From Pseudomonas sp. GV071 (GTDB taxonomy: Bacteria > Pseudomonadota > Gammaproteobacteria > Pseudomonadales > Pseudomonadaceae): a stretch of DNA of 64,000 bases. A program made the position numbers and the translations under genes. Positions 26,532 to 34,523 of this stretch are shown piece by piece; the stretch's first letter is position 1, and each line of letters begins with the position of its first letter. The notes under the pieces were generated by a model that did not search any database, was not told the origin of the DNA, and saw only the letters and a program-made list of their open reading frames with translations. Location of the stretch: positions 248,001 through 312,000 of the forward strand of contig NZ_QAOJ01000005.1 of NCBI RefSeq assembly GCF_003050835.1, given 5' to 3'.

Positions 26532-27284
26532 ATGCAGAACTACAAGAAGATCCTGCTGGCCGCGGCCGCTACCCTGGCTTTCGGCACTGGTGCCGTCGCC
26601 GCTGACAAACTGAAGATCGGCACCGAAGGCGCCTACCCACCGTTCAACCTGATCGACGCCAGCGGCCAGGTCGGCGGCTTCGACGTGGAAATCGCCCAGG
26701 CCCTGTGCGCCAAGATGAAGGCCGAGTGCGACGTGGTGACGTCCGACTGGGACGGCATCATCCCCGCCCTCAACGCCAAGAAGTTCGACTTCCTGGCCGC
26801 CTCGATGTCGATCACCGAAGAGCGTAAAAACGCAGTCGACTTCACCGACCCCTACTACACCAACAAGCTGCAGTTCATCGCCGGCAAAGACAAAGCCTTC
26901 AAAACCGATAAAGCCAGCCTCAAAGGCAAGGTCATCGGTGCCCAGCGCGCCACCATCGCCGGCACCTGGCTGGAAGACAACATGGCTGATGTCGTTGATA
27001 TCAAGCTGTACGACACCCAGGAAAACGCCTACCTCGACCTGGCTTCCGGCCGCGTTGATGGCGTGCTGGCCGACAAGTTCGTGAACTGGGAATGGCTGAA
27101 GAGCGAAACCGGCAAAGGCTTCGAATTCAAAGGCGAGCCTGTGTTCGATAACGACAAGATCGCCATTGCCGTGCGCAAGAACGATCCGCTGCGTGAGAAG
27201 TTGAATGCGGCGTTGAAAGAAATCATCGCCGACGGCACGTACAAGAAAATCAACGACAAGTACTTCCCCTTTAGCATCTATTGA
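26532..27284 (+). CDS. Basic amino acid-binding periplasmic protein (HisJ/ArgT-like)
   Basis: A 250-residue SBP_bac_3 protein with a signal peptide ending in GAVAA. Motifs of the HisJ/ArgT group are IGTEGAYPPFNLIDASGQVGGFDVEIAQALC, DWDGIIPALNAKKFDFLAASMSITEERKNAVDFTDPYY and IGAQRATIAGTW, containing the residues that usually contact the ligand carboxylate and side chain. Two cysteines (residues ~57 and 64) correspond to the HisJ disulfide. It starts 16 bp after the ATPase gene with a CGGAG site. The ligand is likely arginine, lysine, ornithine or histidine. Confidence 0.93.
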   Translation: MQNYKKILLAAAATLAFGTGAVAADKLKIGTEGAYPPFNLIDASGQVGGFDVEIAQALCAKMKAECDVVTSDWDGIIPALNAKKFDFLAASMSITEERKNAVDFTDPYYTNKLQFIAGKDKAFKTDKASLKGKVIGAQRATIAGTWLEDNMADVVDIKLYDTQENAYLDLASGRVDGVLADKFVNWEWLKSETGKGFEFKGEPVFDNDKIAIAVRKNDPLREKLNAALKEIIADGTYKKINDKYFPFSIY

Positions 27285-27289
27285 TCTGC

Positions 27290-27316
27290 ACAAGCCGCCC
27301 TTCTGGGCGGCTTGTT
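27290..27316 (+). terminator. Intra-operon stem-loop after the binding-protein gene
   Basis: A ten-base stem (CAAGCCGCCC/GGGCGGCTTG) with a TTCT loop but only two T after it. It probably acts as a partial terminator or mRNA stabiliser, keeping binding-protein expression above permease levels. Confidence 0.65.
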
Positions 27317-27346
27317 CCAGATACGCAACTCAAGATCTTCTGGGCT

Positions 27347-27435
27347 AGAGCCAGGCAAGGCGAAACCGCGGCGAACAGCGCAGCGTACTGTAGTACGTGA
27401 GCATGTGAGTCGCAGTTTCAACGTCGCATGGCCGA
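27347..27435. repeat. Imperfect long palindrome (possible interspersed repeat)
   Basis: Sequence around a central GTAC-TGTA-GTAC hairpin (27385-27396) has outer segments GGCGAAAC and GTTTC that can pair. Such palindromes with a GCAGCGTACT...GTACGTGAG core occur repeatedly in pseudomonads as I recall. No second copy was found in this window. Confidence 0.4.
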
Positions 27436-27460
27436 CGACCAGATGATCGCAGGCGAACAT

Positions 27461-28153
27461 ATGATCTTTGATCTTCACGGATTCGGCCCCGCTCTATTGG
27501 CGGGCACCTTGATGACCATCAAGCTGGCGCTTAGCGCGCTGTGTTTGGGTCTGGTGCTTGGCCTGCTCGGCGCATTGGCCAAGACTTCTCCGCACAAGCC
27601 GTTGCAATGGCTGGGCGGTACTTATTCGACCCTGGTGCGCGGGATTCCCGAGCTGCTGTGGGTGTTGCTGATCTACTTCGGCACGGTCAATTTGATGCGC
27701 AGCCTCGGCGAAGCCCTTGGCATTCCCGGTCTCGAGCTCAATGCCTTCGCCGCCGGCACCATCGCCCTGGGCTTGTGCTTTGGCTCCTACGCCACCGAGG
27801 TATTTCGCGGCGCGATTTTGGCGATTCCCCGTGGTCACCGCGAAGCGGGGCAGGCGCTTGGGCTGTCGAAGGGCCGCACGTTCTGGCGGATCATCCTGCC
27901 GCAGATGTGGCGCATCGCCCTGCCGGGCCTGGGCAACCTGTTCATGATTTTGATGAAGGATACCGCGCTGGTGTCGGTGATCGGCCTGGAAGAGCTGATG
28001 CGTCGCTCGCAGATCGCGGTTACCGCCAGCAAGGAACCATTCACCTTTTACCTGGTGGCCGCACTTATGTACCTGGGCCTGACCGTGATTGCCATGACAG
28101 GCATGTATTTCATTGAACGACGCGCCAGCCGCGGCTTCGTCAGGAGCGCGTGA
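27461..28153 (+). CDS. Amino acid ABC transporter permease (HisQ-like)
   Basis: A 230-residue permease. The start is put at MIFDLHGFGPALLAGTLMTIKLAL, the usual HisQ opening; a frame 33 bases longer begins in repeat-like sequence. It has about five membrane segments and the coupling loop GHREAGQALGLSKGRTFWRIILPQMWRIALPGLGN. It forms a heterodimer with the next gene. It is separated from the binding-protein gene by 176 bp containing a stem-loop and a palindrome, an unusually large gap within such an operon. Confidence 0.92.
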   Translation: MIFDLHGFGPALLAGTLMTIKLALSALCLGLVLGLLGALAKTSPHKPLQWLGGTYSTLVRGIPELLWVLLIYFGTVNLMRSLGEALGIPGLELNAFAAGTIALGLCFGSYATEVFRGAILAIPRGHREAGQALGLSKGRTFWRIILPQMWRIALPGLGNLFMILMKDTALVSVIGLEELMRRSQIAVTASKEPFTFYLVAALMYLGLTVIAMTGMYFIERRASRGFVRSA

Positions 28154-28842
28154 TGAACTGGGACGTCATTATCAAATACCTGCCGCGTCTGTTCGACGGC
28201 GCGATCCTGACCCTCGAACTGGTGGCTTTTGCGGTCATCGCCGGGCTGATCCTGGCGCTGCCAATGGGCGTCGCCCGCGCCTCGCGCCACTGGTATGTGC
28301 GCGCCCTGCCCTATGGCTACATATTCTTCTTCCGTGGCACGCCGCTGCTGGTGCAGCTGTTTCTGGTGTACTACGGTGCGGCGCAGTTCGACGCGGTGCG
28401 CCAAGGCCCGTTGTGGCCGTACCTGCGCGATCCGTACTGGTGTGCGGTGCTGACCATGACCCTGCACACCGCGGCCTATATCGCCGAGATTCTGCGCGGT
28501 GCGATTCAGGCCGTGCCCAACGGTGAAGTGGAGGCGGCACGGGCACTGGGCATGTCGCGCGCGCAGGCGATGTTGCACATCATCCTGCCGCGTGCAGCGC
28601 GCATCGGCCTGCCGGCCTACAGCAACGAAGTGATCCTGATGCTCAAGGCCAGCGCCCTGGCCAGCACCATCACCCTGCTGGAACTCACCGGCATGGCGCG
28701 CACCATCATCGCCCGCACCTATTTGCCGGTAGAGATTTTCTTCGCCGCCGGCATGTTCTATCTGGTCATCGCCTTTGTCCTGGTGAAGGGCTTCAAACTG
28801 TTGGAACGTTGGCTGCGCGTCGACGCCACCCAAGCTCGCTAG
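28153..28842 (+). CDS. Amino acid ABC transporter permease (HisM-like)
   Basis: A 229-residue permease. ATG at 28153 is chosen because AGGAG lies 6 bases upstream and the hisQ-like stop overlaps it (TGATG); a GTG one codon earlier is the alternative. There are five membrane segments, the conserved YIFFFRGTPLLVQLFLVYYGAAQF segment and the EAA loop NGEVEAARALGMSRAQAMLHIILPRAARIGLPAYSNE. With the HisQ-like partner it forms the channel energised by the ATPase at 25742. Confidence 0.93.
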   Translation: MNWDVIIKYLPRLFDGAILTLELVAFAVIAGLILALPMGVARASRHWYVRALPYGYIFFFRGTPLLVQLFLVYYGAAQFDAVRQGPLWPYLRDPYWCAVLTMTLHTAAYIAEILRGAIQAVPNGEVEAARALGMSRAQAMLHIILPRAARIGLPAYSNEVILMLKASALASTITLLELTGMARTIIARTYLPVEIFFAAGMFYLVIAFVLVKGFKLLERWLRVDATQAR

Positions 28843-28857
28843 AATAGGCACCCGCCC

Positions 28858-30117
28858 ATGGACCAACCGGCCATGGGCAGCTTGCCGAATCTTCTGACCA
28901 TGACCGATCCCACCGTGCTGACTGGCTCCGCCCTGCTGCCACGCTTCCAGGCGCTGGACCGCTTTCTGCTGCGCCATCAGCACCTGTGGCGGCCACGGCC
29001 GTTCACCCATCTGCAATTGCCGTGGGAAACCCAGCATCCCGAGCTGGCCGCGTGGCTGCGCAGCCGTTCACTGGCCGACGCCGAAGCGGCGCACAACCAA
29101 CCAGAACTCCTGCTGGCACCTGAGCCGTTTACTGGGCTGGCGCAAGAGTCCCTGGCACTCAGTGCATTAGGCGACTTGCCGACCCATGAGCGCGCGCCGC
29201 TACCGGCCAACTTTGCGGTAGATATTCCCGGGCGCAAATGGCAGCAGATCCAAGCCTTCGCCGCCTGCCTGAGCTTCAACCAACGCCCGCAGCACTGGCT
29301 CGACTGGTGCTCGGGCAAGGGCCACCTCGGCCAGTTGCTCGCCCAGGACGGCCAGGCCCTCACCTGCCTGGAACACGACCCCGCCCTAGTCGCCGCCGGC
29401 GCACAACTGAGCGCCCGCCGTGGCCTGCACAGCCAACACATCGAACAAGACGTGTTGGCCGCCAGTGCCGCATCGCAACTTCACCCCGAACACACACCGG
29501 TGGCCCTGCATGCCTGTGGCGACCTGCACGTGCGCCTGCTGCAACTGGCCAGCGCTGCCGGCTGTGGACAACTGGCCGTGGCGCCGTGCTGCTACAACCG
29601 CATCGCCGCCAGCCACTATCAAGCGTTATCCACAGCCGCCCAGGCCTCGGATCTGCGCCTGTCAGTGGACGACCTAGGCCTGCCATTGAGCGAAACTGTC
29701 ACCGCCGGCGCCCGCATCCGCCGCCAACGTGACAGCTCGATGGCGCGGCGCCTGGCCTTCGACTTATTGCAGCGAGAACTGCGCGGCAGCGATGAATACC
29801 TGTCAACGCCATCGCTGCCGGTGGCCTGGCTGCACAAAGACTTCGCCGACTACTGCCGCGAACTGGCGCAACTCAAAGGCCTACCGACACCCACCCCGCG
29901 CGATTGGGATGCACTGGAGCAGCGTGGCTGGCAGCGCTTGGCGCACGTGCGCAACCTCGAACTGTTGCGCAACCTGTTTCGCCGCCCCTTGGAGCTATGG
30001 TTGCTGCTGGATCGCGCGCTGTTTTTGCAACAACAGGGCTACGCCGTACGCCTTGGCCATTTCTGCGTAAGCCATGTCAGCCCGCGCAACCTGATGCTTC
30101 TCGCAGAACGCCAATAG
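28858..30117 (+). CDS. SAM-dependent methyltransferase (Methyltransf_32-like)
   Basis: A 419-residue predicted methyltransferase, soluble. The N-terminal ~130 residues are variable. The Rossmann domain starts near residue 140 with motif I WLDWCSGKGHLGQLLA, then LTCLEHDPALVAAG (acidic SAM-ribose residue), VALHACGDLHVRLL and VAPCCYNRI, a combination typical of the family that includes eukaryotic METTL25/RRNAD1-like proteins. The C-terminal third is helical. The substrate is unknown; RNA is possible from family resemblance only. Internal ATGs at 28873 and 28900 are alternative starts. It ends 293 bp before tRNA-Thr. Confidence 0.78.
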   Translation: MDQPAMGSLPNLLTMTDPTVLTGSALLPRFQALDRFLLRHQHLWRPRPFTHLQLPWETQHPELAAWLRSRSLADAEAAHNQPELLLAPEPFTGLAQESLALSALGDLPTHERAPLPANFAVDIPGRKWQQIQAFAACLSFNQRPQHWLDWCSGKGHLGQLLAQDGQALTCLEHDPALVAAGAQLSARRGLHSQHIEQDVLAASAASQLHPEHTPVALHACGDLHVRLLQLASAAGCGQLAVAPCCYNRIAASHYQALSTAAQASDLRLSVDDLGLPLSETVTAGARIRRQRDSSMARRLAFDLLQRELRGSDEYLSTPSLPVAWLHKDFADYCRELAQLKGLPTPTPRDWDALEQRGWQRLAHVRNLELLRNLFRRPLELWLLLDRALFLQQQGYAVRLGHFCVSHVSPRNLMLLAERQ

Positions 30118-30368
30118 TTGCCCACACAATCTGTGGATAACTTTGTTGATAGTTTCTGGGCAACCTTGGCAAACGCATGCGCAGCAAGGCTTCCAGACTT
30201 CTGTTTATTTTTTAATCACAAAGAAAAACTCAACAAAACCAGCAAGTTACTGACTTCTGTCAAGTACTGCACAAAATTTGACCAGCACCAGCCACCGCGC
30301 CTCGCAATTGTGCATAAGCCTATTCCTGCAAGTGTGTCAGGGAGCAAAAAACGACCGCAGATCAGGCC
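30118..30368. other. Intergenic region upstream of tRNA-Thr
   Basis: About 250 bp of relatively AT-rich sequence without a gene. It contains one perfect DnaA-box sequence (TGTGGATAA, 30132-30140). No other element is evident before the tRNA promoter. Confidence 0.5.
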
Positions 30369-30396
30369 TTTACTCAACGCTTCTAATGGATATAAT
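30369..30396 (+). promoter_or_regulatory. Sigma-70 promoter of tRNA-Thr
   Basis: A consensus -10 TATAAT is preceded at 16 bases by TTTACT, an acceptable -35. The tRNA starts 15 bases downstream of the -10. Confidence 0.75.
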
Positions 30397-30410
30397 GGCG
30401 GCCCTGAAAT

Positions 30411-30486
<76 letters not shown>

Positions 30487-30492
30487 TATAAA

Positions 30493-30525
30493 ACAAAGCC
30501 CCTGCAGAAATGCTGGGGCTTTGTT
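30493..30525 (+). terminator. Rho-independent terminator after tRNA-Thr
   Basis: A nine-base stem CAAAGCCCC/GGGGCTTTG around a 12-base loop, with an AT-rich tail. It ends the tRNA transcript. Confidence 0.75.
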
Positions 30526-30550
30526 GTTTCTGCGTGCTTGTAATTTGTGG

Positions 30551-30613
30551 TGAGCCGAATAAGCTCGGTATTCGGCTCATCTTGTGAGCCGAATACGCCT
30601 TCTATTCGGCTCA
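30551..30613. promoter_or_regulatory. Two identical tandem inverted repeats, probable operator of the Fic gene
   Basis: TGAGCCGAATA-N7-TATTCGGCTCA occurs twice, at 30551-30579 and 30585-30613. Arms are identical and perfect and both spacers are 7 nt with different sequence; centres are 34 bp apart. The second copy ends 14 bases before the Fic start codon, where a bound protein would block transcription or ribosome access. Confidence 0.8.
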
Positions 30614-30627
30614 GGCGCGGAGTGACC

Positions 30628-31755
30628 ATGAACGATCTGCAATGGATTTGGCAGCAACCGGGTTGGCCCGCCTTCACCTGGCGCGAGGCGCCGCTTGCCG
30701 AGTTGTTGCGGCAATGCACCCATAGCCAGGGGCAACTGCTGGGCAAGCTGGGGGCGGTGGGCGATGAGCTCAGTCAGCGGCGCATGCTCGATACCTTGCT
30801 GCAAAACATCATCACCTCCTCGGCGATCGAGGGCGAAGAGCTGAATGTCGGCTCGGTACGCTCGTCGCTGGCGCGTCGGCTGGGGGTGGATGAACCGGAA
30901 GGTGGCCGCCGCACGGCGCGCAGTGACGGGTTGGCGGAGCTGATGCTGGATGCGACTCAGCAATACCGGCAACCCCTGAGCGTGTCGCGGCTGATGGACT
31001 GGCATGCTCACCTGTTCCCGGCTGGCGACGGCCAACTTCTAGGCAGCGCAATTCGCGTAGGCGCGCTGCGTGGCGATGAGCCGATGCAGGTGGTTTCCGG
31101 TCGTTTGGACTACCCGTTCGTGCACTTCGAAGCGCCGCCACGAGCGGGCCTTGAGCAGCAGCTGGAGGCGTTCGTCGTCTGGTTCAACGACGACTCGCGC
31201 GGCATCGATCCGTTGCTGCGCGCCGGCATCGCCCATCTGTGGTTCGTCACCCTGCATCCGTTCGACGACGGTAACGGCCGACTGACCCGAGCCCTGACCG
31301 ACCTGGCGCTGGCACAAGGCGAACACCAGACCATCCGTTTCTACGCCCTGTCGGCGAGCATCCTCGATCACCGCAAGGACTACTACCGCCTGCTGGAGCA
31401 AACCCAGAAAAGCGGGCTGGACATCACCCTCTGGCTGATCTGGTTTCTGCGTATTTTGCTCGCCTCGATCAATCAGGCGCTGGCCAGCATCGACAGCATC
31501 CTCAGCAAATCCCGCTTCTGGCAGTTGCACCGCAACGTGCCGCTGTCGACGGAGCAACTGAAGGTGATCAACCGTTTACTGGATGGCGGCGCAAAAGGCT
31601 TTGAAGGCGGAATCAGCGCGGCCCAGTATCAGGCGGTAACCGGGGTGAGCAAGGCCACTGCGACCCGGCACCTGACCGATCTGGTGGCCAAAGGTCTGCT
31701 GATGCAGCTAGCAGGTGGTGGGCGCAGCACCCGCTATCAACTCACCGAGCATTGA
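30628..31755 (+). CDS. Fic family protein with DUF4172 N-terminus and C-terminal HTH
   Basis: A 375-residue protein beginning MNDLQWIWQQPGWPAFTW, the DUF4172-type opening; longer in-frame starts would lie inside the operator repeats. The inhibitory motif SSAIEG (Glu68) identifies a class II self-inhibited Fic. The catalytic motif HPFDDGNGRLTR is intact with His210. The C-terminal ~70 residues form a winged helix (SAAQYQAVTGVSKATATRHLTDLVAKGLLMQ) that could bind DNA. It therefore may both modify a target and autoregulate through the paired repeats just upstream (inference). It is a different Fic lineage from the gene at 14566, and both lie beside tRNA genes. Confidence 0.9.
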   Translation: MNDLQWIWQQPGWPAFTWREAPLAELLRQCTHSQGQLLGKLGAVGDELSQRRMLDTLLQNIITSSAIEGEELNVGSVRSSLARRLGVDEPEGGRRTARSDGLAELMLDATQQYRQPLSVSRLMDWHAHLFPAGDGQLLGSAIRVGALRGDEPMQVVSGRLDYPFVHFEAPPRAGLEQQLEAFVVWFNDDSRGIDPLLRAGIAHLWFVTLHPFDDGNGRLTRALTDLALAQGEHQTIRFYALSASILDHRKDYYRLLEQTQKSGLDITLWLIWFLRILLASINQALASIDSILSKSRFWQLHRNVPLSTEQLKVINRLLDGGAKGFEGGISAAQYQAVTGVSKATATRHLTDLVAKGLLMQLAGGGRSTRYQLTEH

Positions 31756-31760
31756 AGGTT

Positions 31761-32129
31761 TCAGCCGCCCTTGTTGTCGCCCAACAACTGATTGCAGTAC
31801 TCATCCGTCACCTTCACCCGCGCCGGGTCATGGCTGGAACGGTCCTGCGCCAGGCTCAGCCGGCACTTGGCTTGTTCGCTGAGGGTCATGGCTTTGGGGA
31901 AAGCGGCTTTGCCAGGCTGAGCGGGCAACTCGGCGATGTCCTGGCGCTGGTAGAAAATGCCACCGCCGCCAGAGGTGCGAGTGGCGACAAAGCCCGGCGG
32001 CGCCGACAGCACTTCGGCTTCGGCGTTGGCCGTTTTCGGCAGTTCATCCTGGCGCATGGCCAAGACGGTGATGCCGCTGCTCACGGCGCACACCAGGGCA
32101 AACAGAATAAAGGCGGAGACCCATCGCAT
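31761..32129 (-). CDS. Small membrane-anchored hypothetical protein
   Basis: A 122-residue protein, start set at MRWVSAFILFALVCAVSSG, which gives an N-terminal membrane anchor or signal sequence (~residues 4-22). The rest is polar and periplasmic, with a Gly-rich TRTSGGGGIFYQRQDI segment and two cysteines (KCRLSLAQ and EYCNQLL) that could form a disulfide. An upstream in-frame extension is possible but would bury the anchor. It is convergent with the Fic gene and codirectional with the downstream-placed AraC gene. No family is recognised. Confidence 0.6.
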   Translation of the reverse strand: MRWVSAFILFALVCAVSSGITVLAMRQDELPKTANAEAEVLSAPPGFVATRTSGGGGIFYQRQDIAELPAQPGKAAFPKAMTLSEQAKCRLSLAQDRSSHDPARVKVTDEYCNQLLGDNKGG

Positions 32130-32227
32130 GACGGCGCTTCCCGGTTGGACAGGGGGTGCCAGCACGTGAGAGTGAATAAGCGCCGGCATTCCCTGGCTTA
32201 AGGCGACCGGATTCACGGCGAACTTAA

Positions 32228-33217
32228 TCAGAACCAGCGTTTGAATGCCCGATGCAGGGTGCTGATGTCTTTGAAGCCCAGCGCCTCGCTGATCGCGGCA
32301 GGCGCCAGGCCTTGTTGCAGGTGCTGGCGGGCCAGGTCTTTGCGGATGTTTTCGAGCAGTTCGCTGTAGCTGGTGCCGTCCTGCTTGAGGCGCCGATACA
32401 GGGTGGGACGGCTAAGGTGCAGCGCGGCGCACACCGCTTGAATGCTCGCGCCGCTGGCCAGGTTGGCGTGGATAAGGCTGCGCACCCGGCTTACCAACAG
32501 CGTGTCGCGCTGCAGTTGCGCGTAAGTGTGCAACGCCCGCTCTTGCAGCAGTCGTTTCAGGTAAGGGTTGGCCCCCTGAATGGGATGCTGGAGAAAACTG
32601 TTCGGCAGTTGCAGGCAGTTTTCTGCTCGGGAAAATCGCAGGTTGCGGCCAAACACTTCGACGAAGCGTTCGGCATAGGCAGGCTCCGGAAAGGTGAAAT
32701 CACACGCTAGTGGCAGCACCTGCACGCCAGTGGCGGCGCGGTGCCAGTGCAGCAAGGCGCTCATGCTGCGCTCACTGGCCGCTTGTGGATAACGGTTGCC
32801 GGGGGCGAAGGAGAAGCGCAGCTCGAGGCGGCCGTTGGCTTCGCTGGCCTGCCAGCGCTCCGACGGATTCATCAGGGCGATGTGCTGGACGAAAATGGCG
32901 AAGGCTTCGTCCACCCGCGCGCATTGCAGCAGCCAGCTGGCCAGCACGCCGCGGGCATCCGGGTCGATATGCTGGCCAAGCAGCAGGCCGATATGCGGCA
33001 GGCTGGCGCTGCTCACTGCCACCTGCCACAACGCCAACAGACGCGTCTCGGCGATCCGTTGTTCCTGCACTGGTGGCGCCGCGCTGCTGGAGTCCACTAG
33101 CCGTTCGCGGTACAGGCCGGCGGCGTTCAATTGGGCGGGCGTGGCCACCCCTAAGTGCAGCAATTGGTCATACAGGTCGAGCACGGCCATCGCCGATACG
33201 CTGCGGTCTTTCATCAC
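32228..33217 (-). CDS. AraC family regulator with arabinose-binding-like N-terminal domain
   Basis: A 329-residue regulator. Residues ~1-210 resemble the Arabinose_bd domain common in Pseudomonas AraC proteins such as OruR-type regulators (LPHIGLLLGQHIDPDARGVLASWLLQCARVDEAFAIFVQH). Residues ~235-329 are two helix-turn-helices (ASIQAVCAALHLSRPTLYRRLKQDGTSYSELL and LAPAAISEALGFKDISTLHRAFKRWF). The chain ends right after the RAFKRWF helix, a few residues shorter than usual. It is divergent from the flavin-binding protein at 33391 and may control it; 173 bp separate them. Confidence 0.85.
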   Translation of the reverse strand: MMKDRSVSAMAVLDLYDQLLHLGVATPAQLNAAGLYRERLVDSSSAAPPVQEQRIAETRLLALWQVAVSSASLPHIGLLLGQHIDPDARGVLASWLLQCARVDEAFAIFVQHIALMNPSERWQASEANGRLELRFSFAPGNRYPQAASERSMSALLHWHRAATGVQVLPLACDFTFPEPAYAERFVEVFGRNLRFSRAENCLQLPNSFLQHPIQGANPYLKRLLQERALHTYAQLQRDTLLVSRVRSLIHANLASGASIQAVCAALHLSRPTLYRRLKQDGTSYSELLENIRKDLARQHLQQGLAPAAISEALGFKDISTLHRAFKRWF

Positions 33218-33390
33218 GGCCCGACACTCCCTGTGCCGTCATCGGGGCTGCCACTGTAGCCCGAGCACGCCTGACCAGACCACCGCGTTCAGGTTGCAAC
33301 CAAACGCCCTGAAGTTGATCCCCAACGCCCTCTCGGTGGCGGCCTGAGGGCCTTAGCATCGGCATAACACCCGTTGCTCAGGAACCTGTA

Positions 33391-34437
33391 ATGCCGAGCC
33401 TTTCCACCGCCTGCCGAATTGAGACCGCCGCCCGCCTGCGCCAACTGATTGCCGAGCCGCCGGCGCTGATGAAAAAACGCCTGCAGACGCAGATCGATGC
33501 ACACTGCAAAACCATCATCGAGCTCGCCTCGGTGTGTGCCGTGGGCTTTGCCGAGGCGTCGATCGGCATTCACTACCTGAACGTCCGTCACTACCCGGTG
33601 GTGAACGCGCAGGGCACTGACATCGTGCTGACCTGGCCCGCTGGCAAGGCACGGCCGAGTGCGCTGAGCACGGATGAGGCACATGCCTGCAGCCTGTTTT
33701 TCATCATGCCGGGCATCGGTTTTGCGCTGCGCGCCAACGGTCGTTGCGTCATCGAACTCACGCCGCACGGCATACAGCTGCAGTTCACCGCCCAGACGCT
33801 GTTTCTGCACTGTTCGCGGGCCAAGGTGCGCGCGCAGTTCTGGGCGCCGCGCCCGGACCCGGTGGCGGCGCCCGGTGCCCGTGGCCAGGCTGAGTTGAGC
33901 GACGCCGCGTTAGATTTTGTTCGCCGCGCCTCGTACCTGCTGATGCTGACCCGCAACCCAGACGGCAGCACCGAACTCTCGCCCCGTGGCGACCCCGACG
34001 GTTTTGTCCTCGCCGCAGACCGGCGCACCCTGCTGATTCCAGAGCGCCCCGGCAACAAAGTGGCGTGCAGCCTGCTGAATATTCTCGCGGTCAGCGAGGT
34101 CAGCCTGTCCCTGCTGATTCCCGGCGCCAGCACCGCGCTGACGATCAGCGGCCAGGCCTGGTTGACGGCCGACCCTGACCATCTGCACCCCTTGGCCATC
34201 AACGGCAAAGTGCCGGCGTTGGCGATTGTGCTGGAGGTCGCGCAGTGGCAATTACAGCACTGCCCGGAACTGGTGGAGGCCGGGCTGTGGCAGGCGCAAA
34301 CGCACCTGGAGGACGGCGCCATCGCCTCATTTCCGAAGATGCTCGCCGAGCATATGAATGGCACAGGCCTGCTCGGCAAGGCCACTACCCTGGTGGTCGA
34401 CGCGGTGGTCAAACACGACCTCAAACACCTGTACTGA
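33391..34437 (+). CDS. Pyridoxamine 5'-phosphate oxidase-like (FMN split-barrel) protein
   Basis: A 348-residue protein. The C-terminal half (~175-330) resembles the PNPOx-like split barrel: FVRRASYLLMLTRNPDGSTELSPRGDPDGFVLAADRRTLLIPERPGNK followed by ISGQAWLTADPDHLHPLAINGKVPALAIVLEV. Here TRNPDGSTELSPRGDPDG is the segment that in relatives contacts flavin. The N-terminal half has no clear family and may be a fused second domain. The function is unknown; relatives reduce or bind small molecules with FMN or F420. It diverges from an AraC regulator. Confidence 0.65.
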   Translation: MPSLSTACRIETAARLRQLIAEPPALMKKRLQTQIDAHCKTIIELASVCAVGFAEASIGIHYLNVRHYPVVNAQGTDIVLTWPAGKARPSALSTDEAHACSLFFIMPGIGFALRANGRCVIELTPHGIQLQFTAQTLFLHCSRAKVRAQFWAPRPDPVAAPGARGQAELSDAALDFVRRASYLLMLTRNPDGSTELSPRGDPDGFVLAADRRTLLIPERPGNKVACSLLNILAVSEVSLSLLIPGASTALTISGQAWLTADPDHLHPLAINGKVPALAIVLEVAQWQLQHCPELVEAGLWQAQTHLEDGAIASFPKMLAEHMNGTGLLGKATTLVVDAVVKHDLKHLY

Positions 34438-34523
34438 GATCGGCGCGGCCATAGACCCATATCAATACCCAGGCCTGGCGCGGTCCCTAAAATCGCGCGC
34501 CCCGAATCCGCCAGGCCTTGCCC

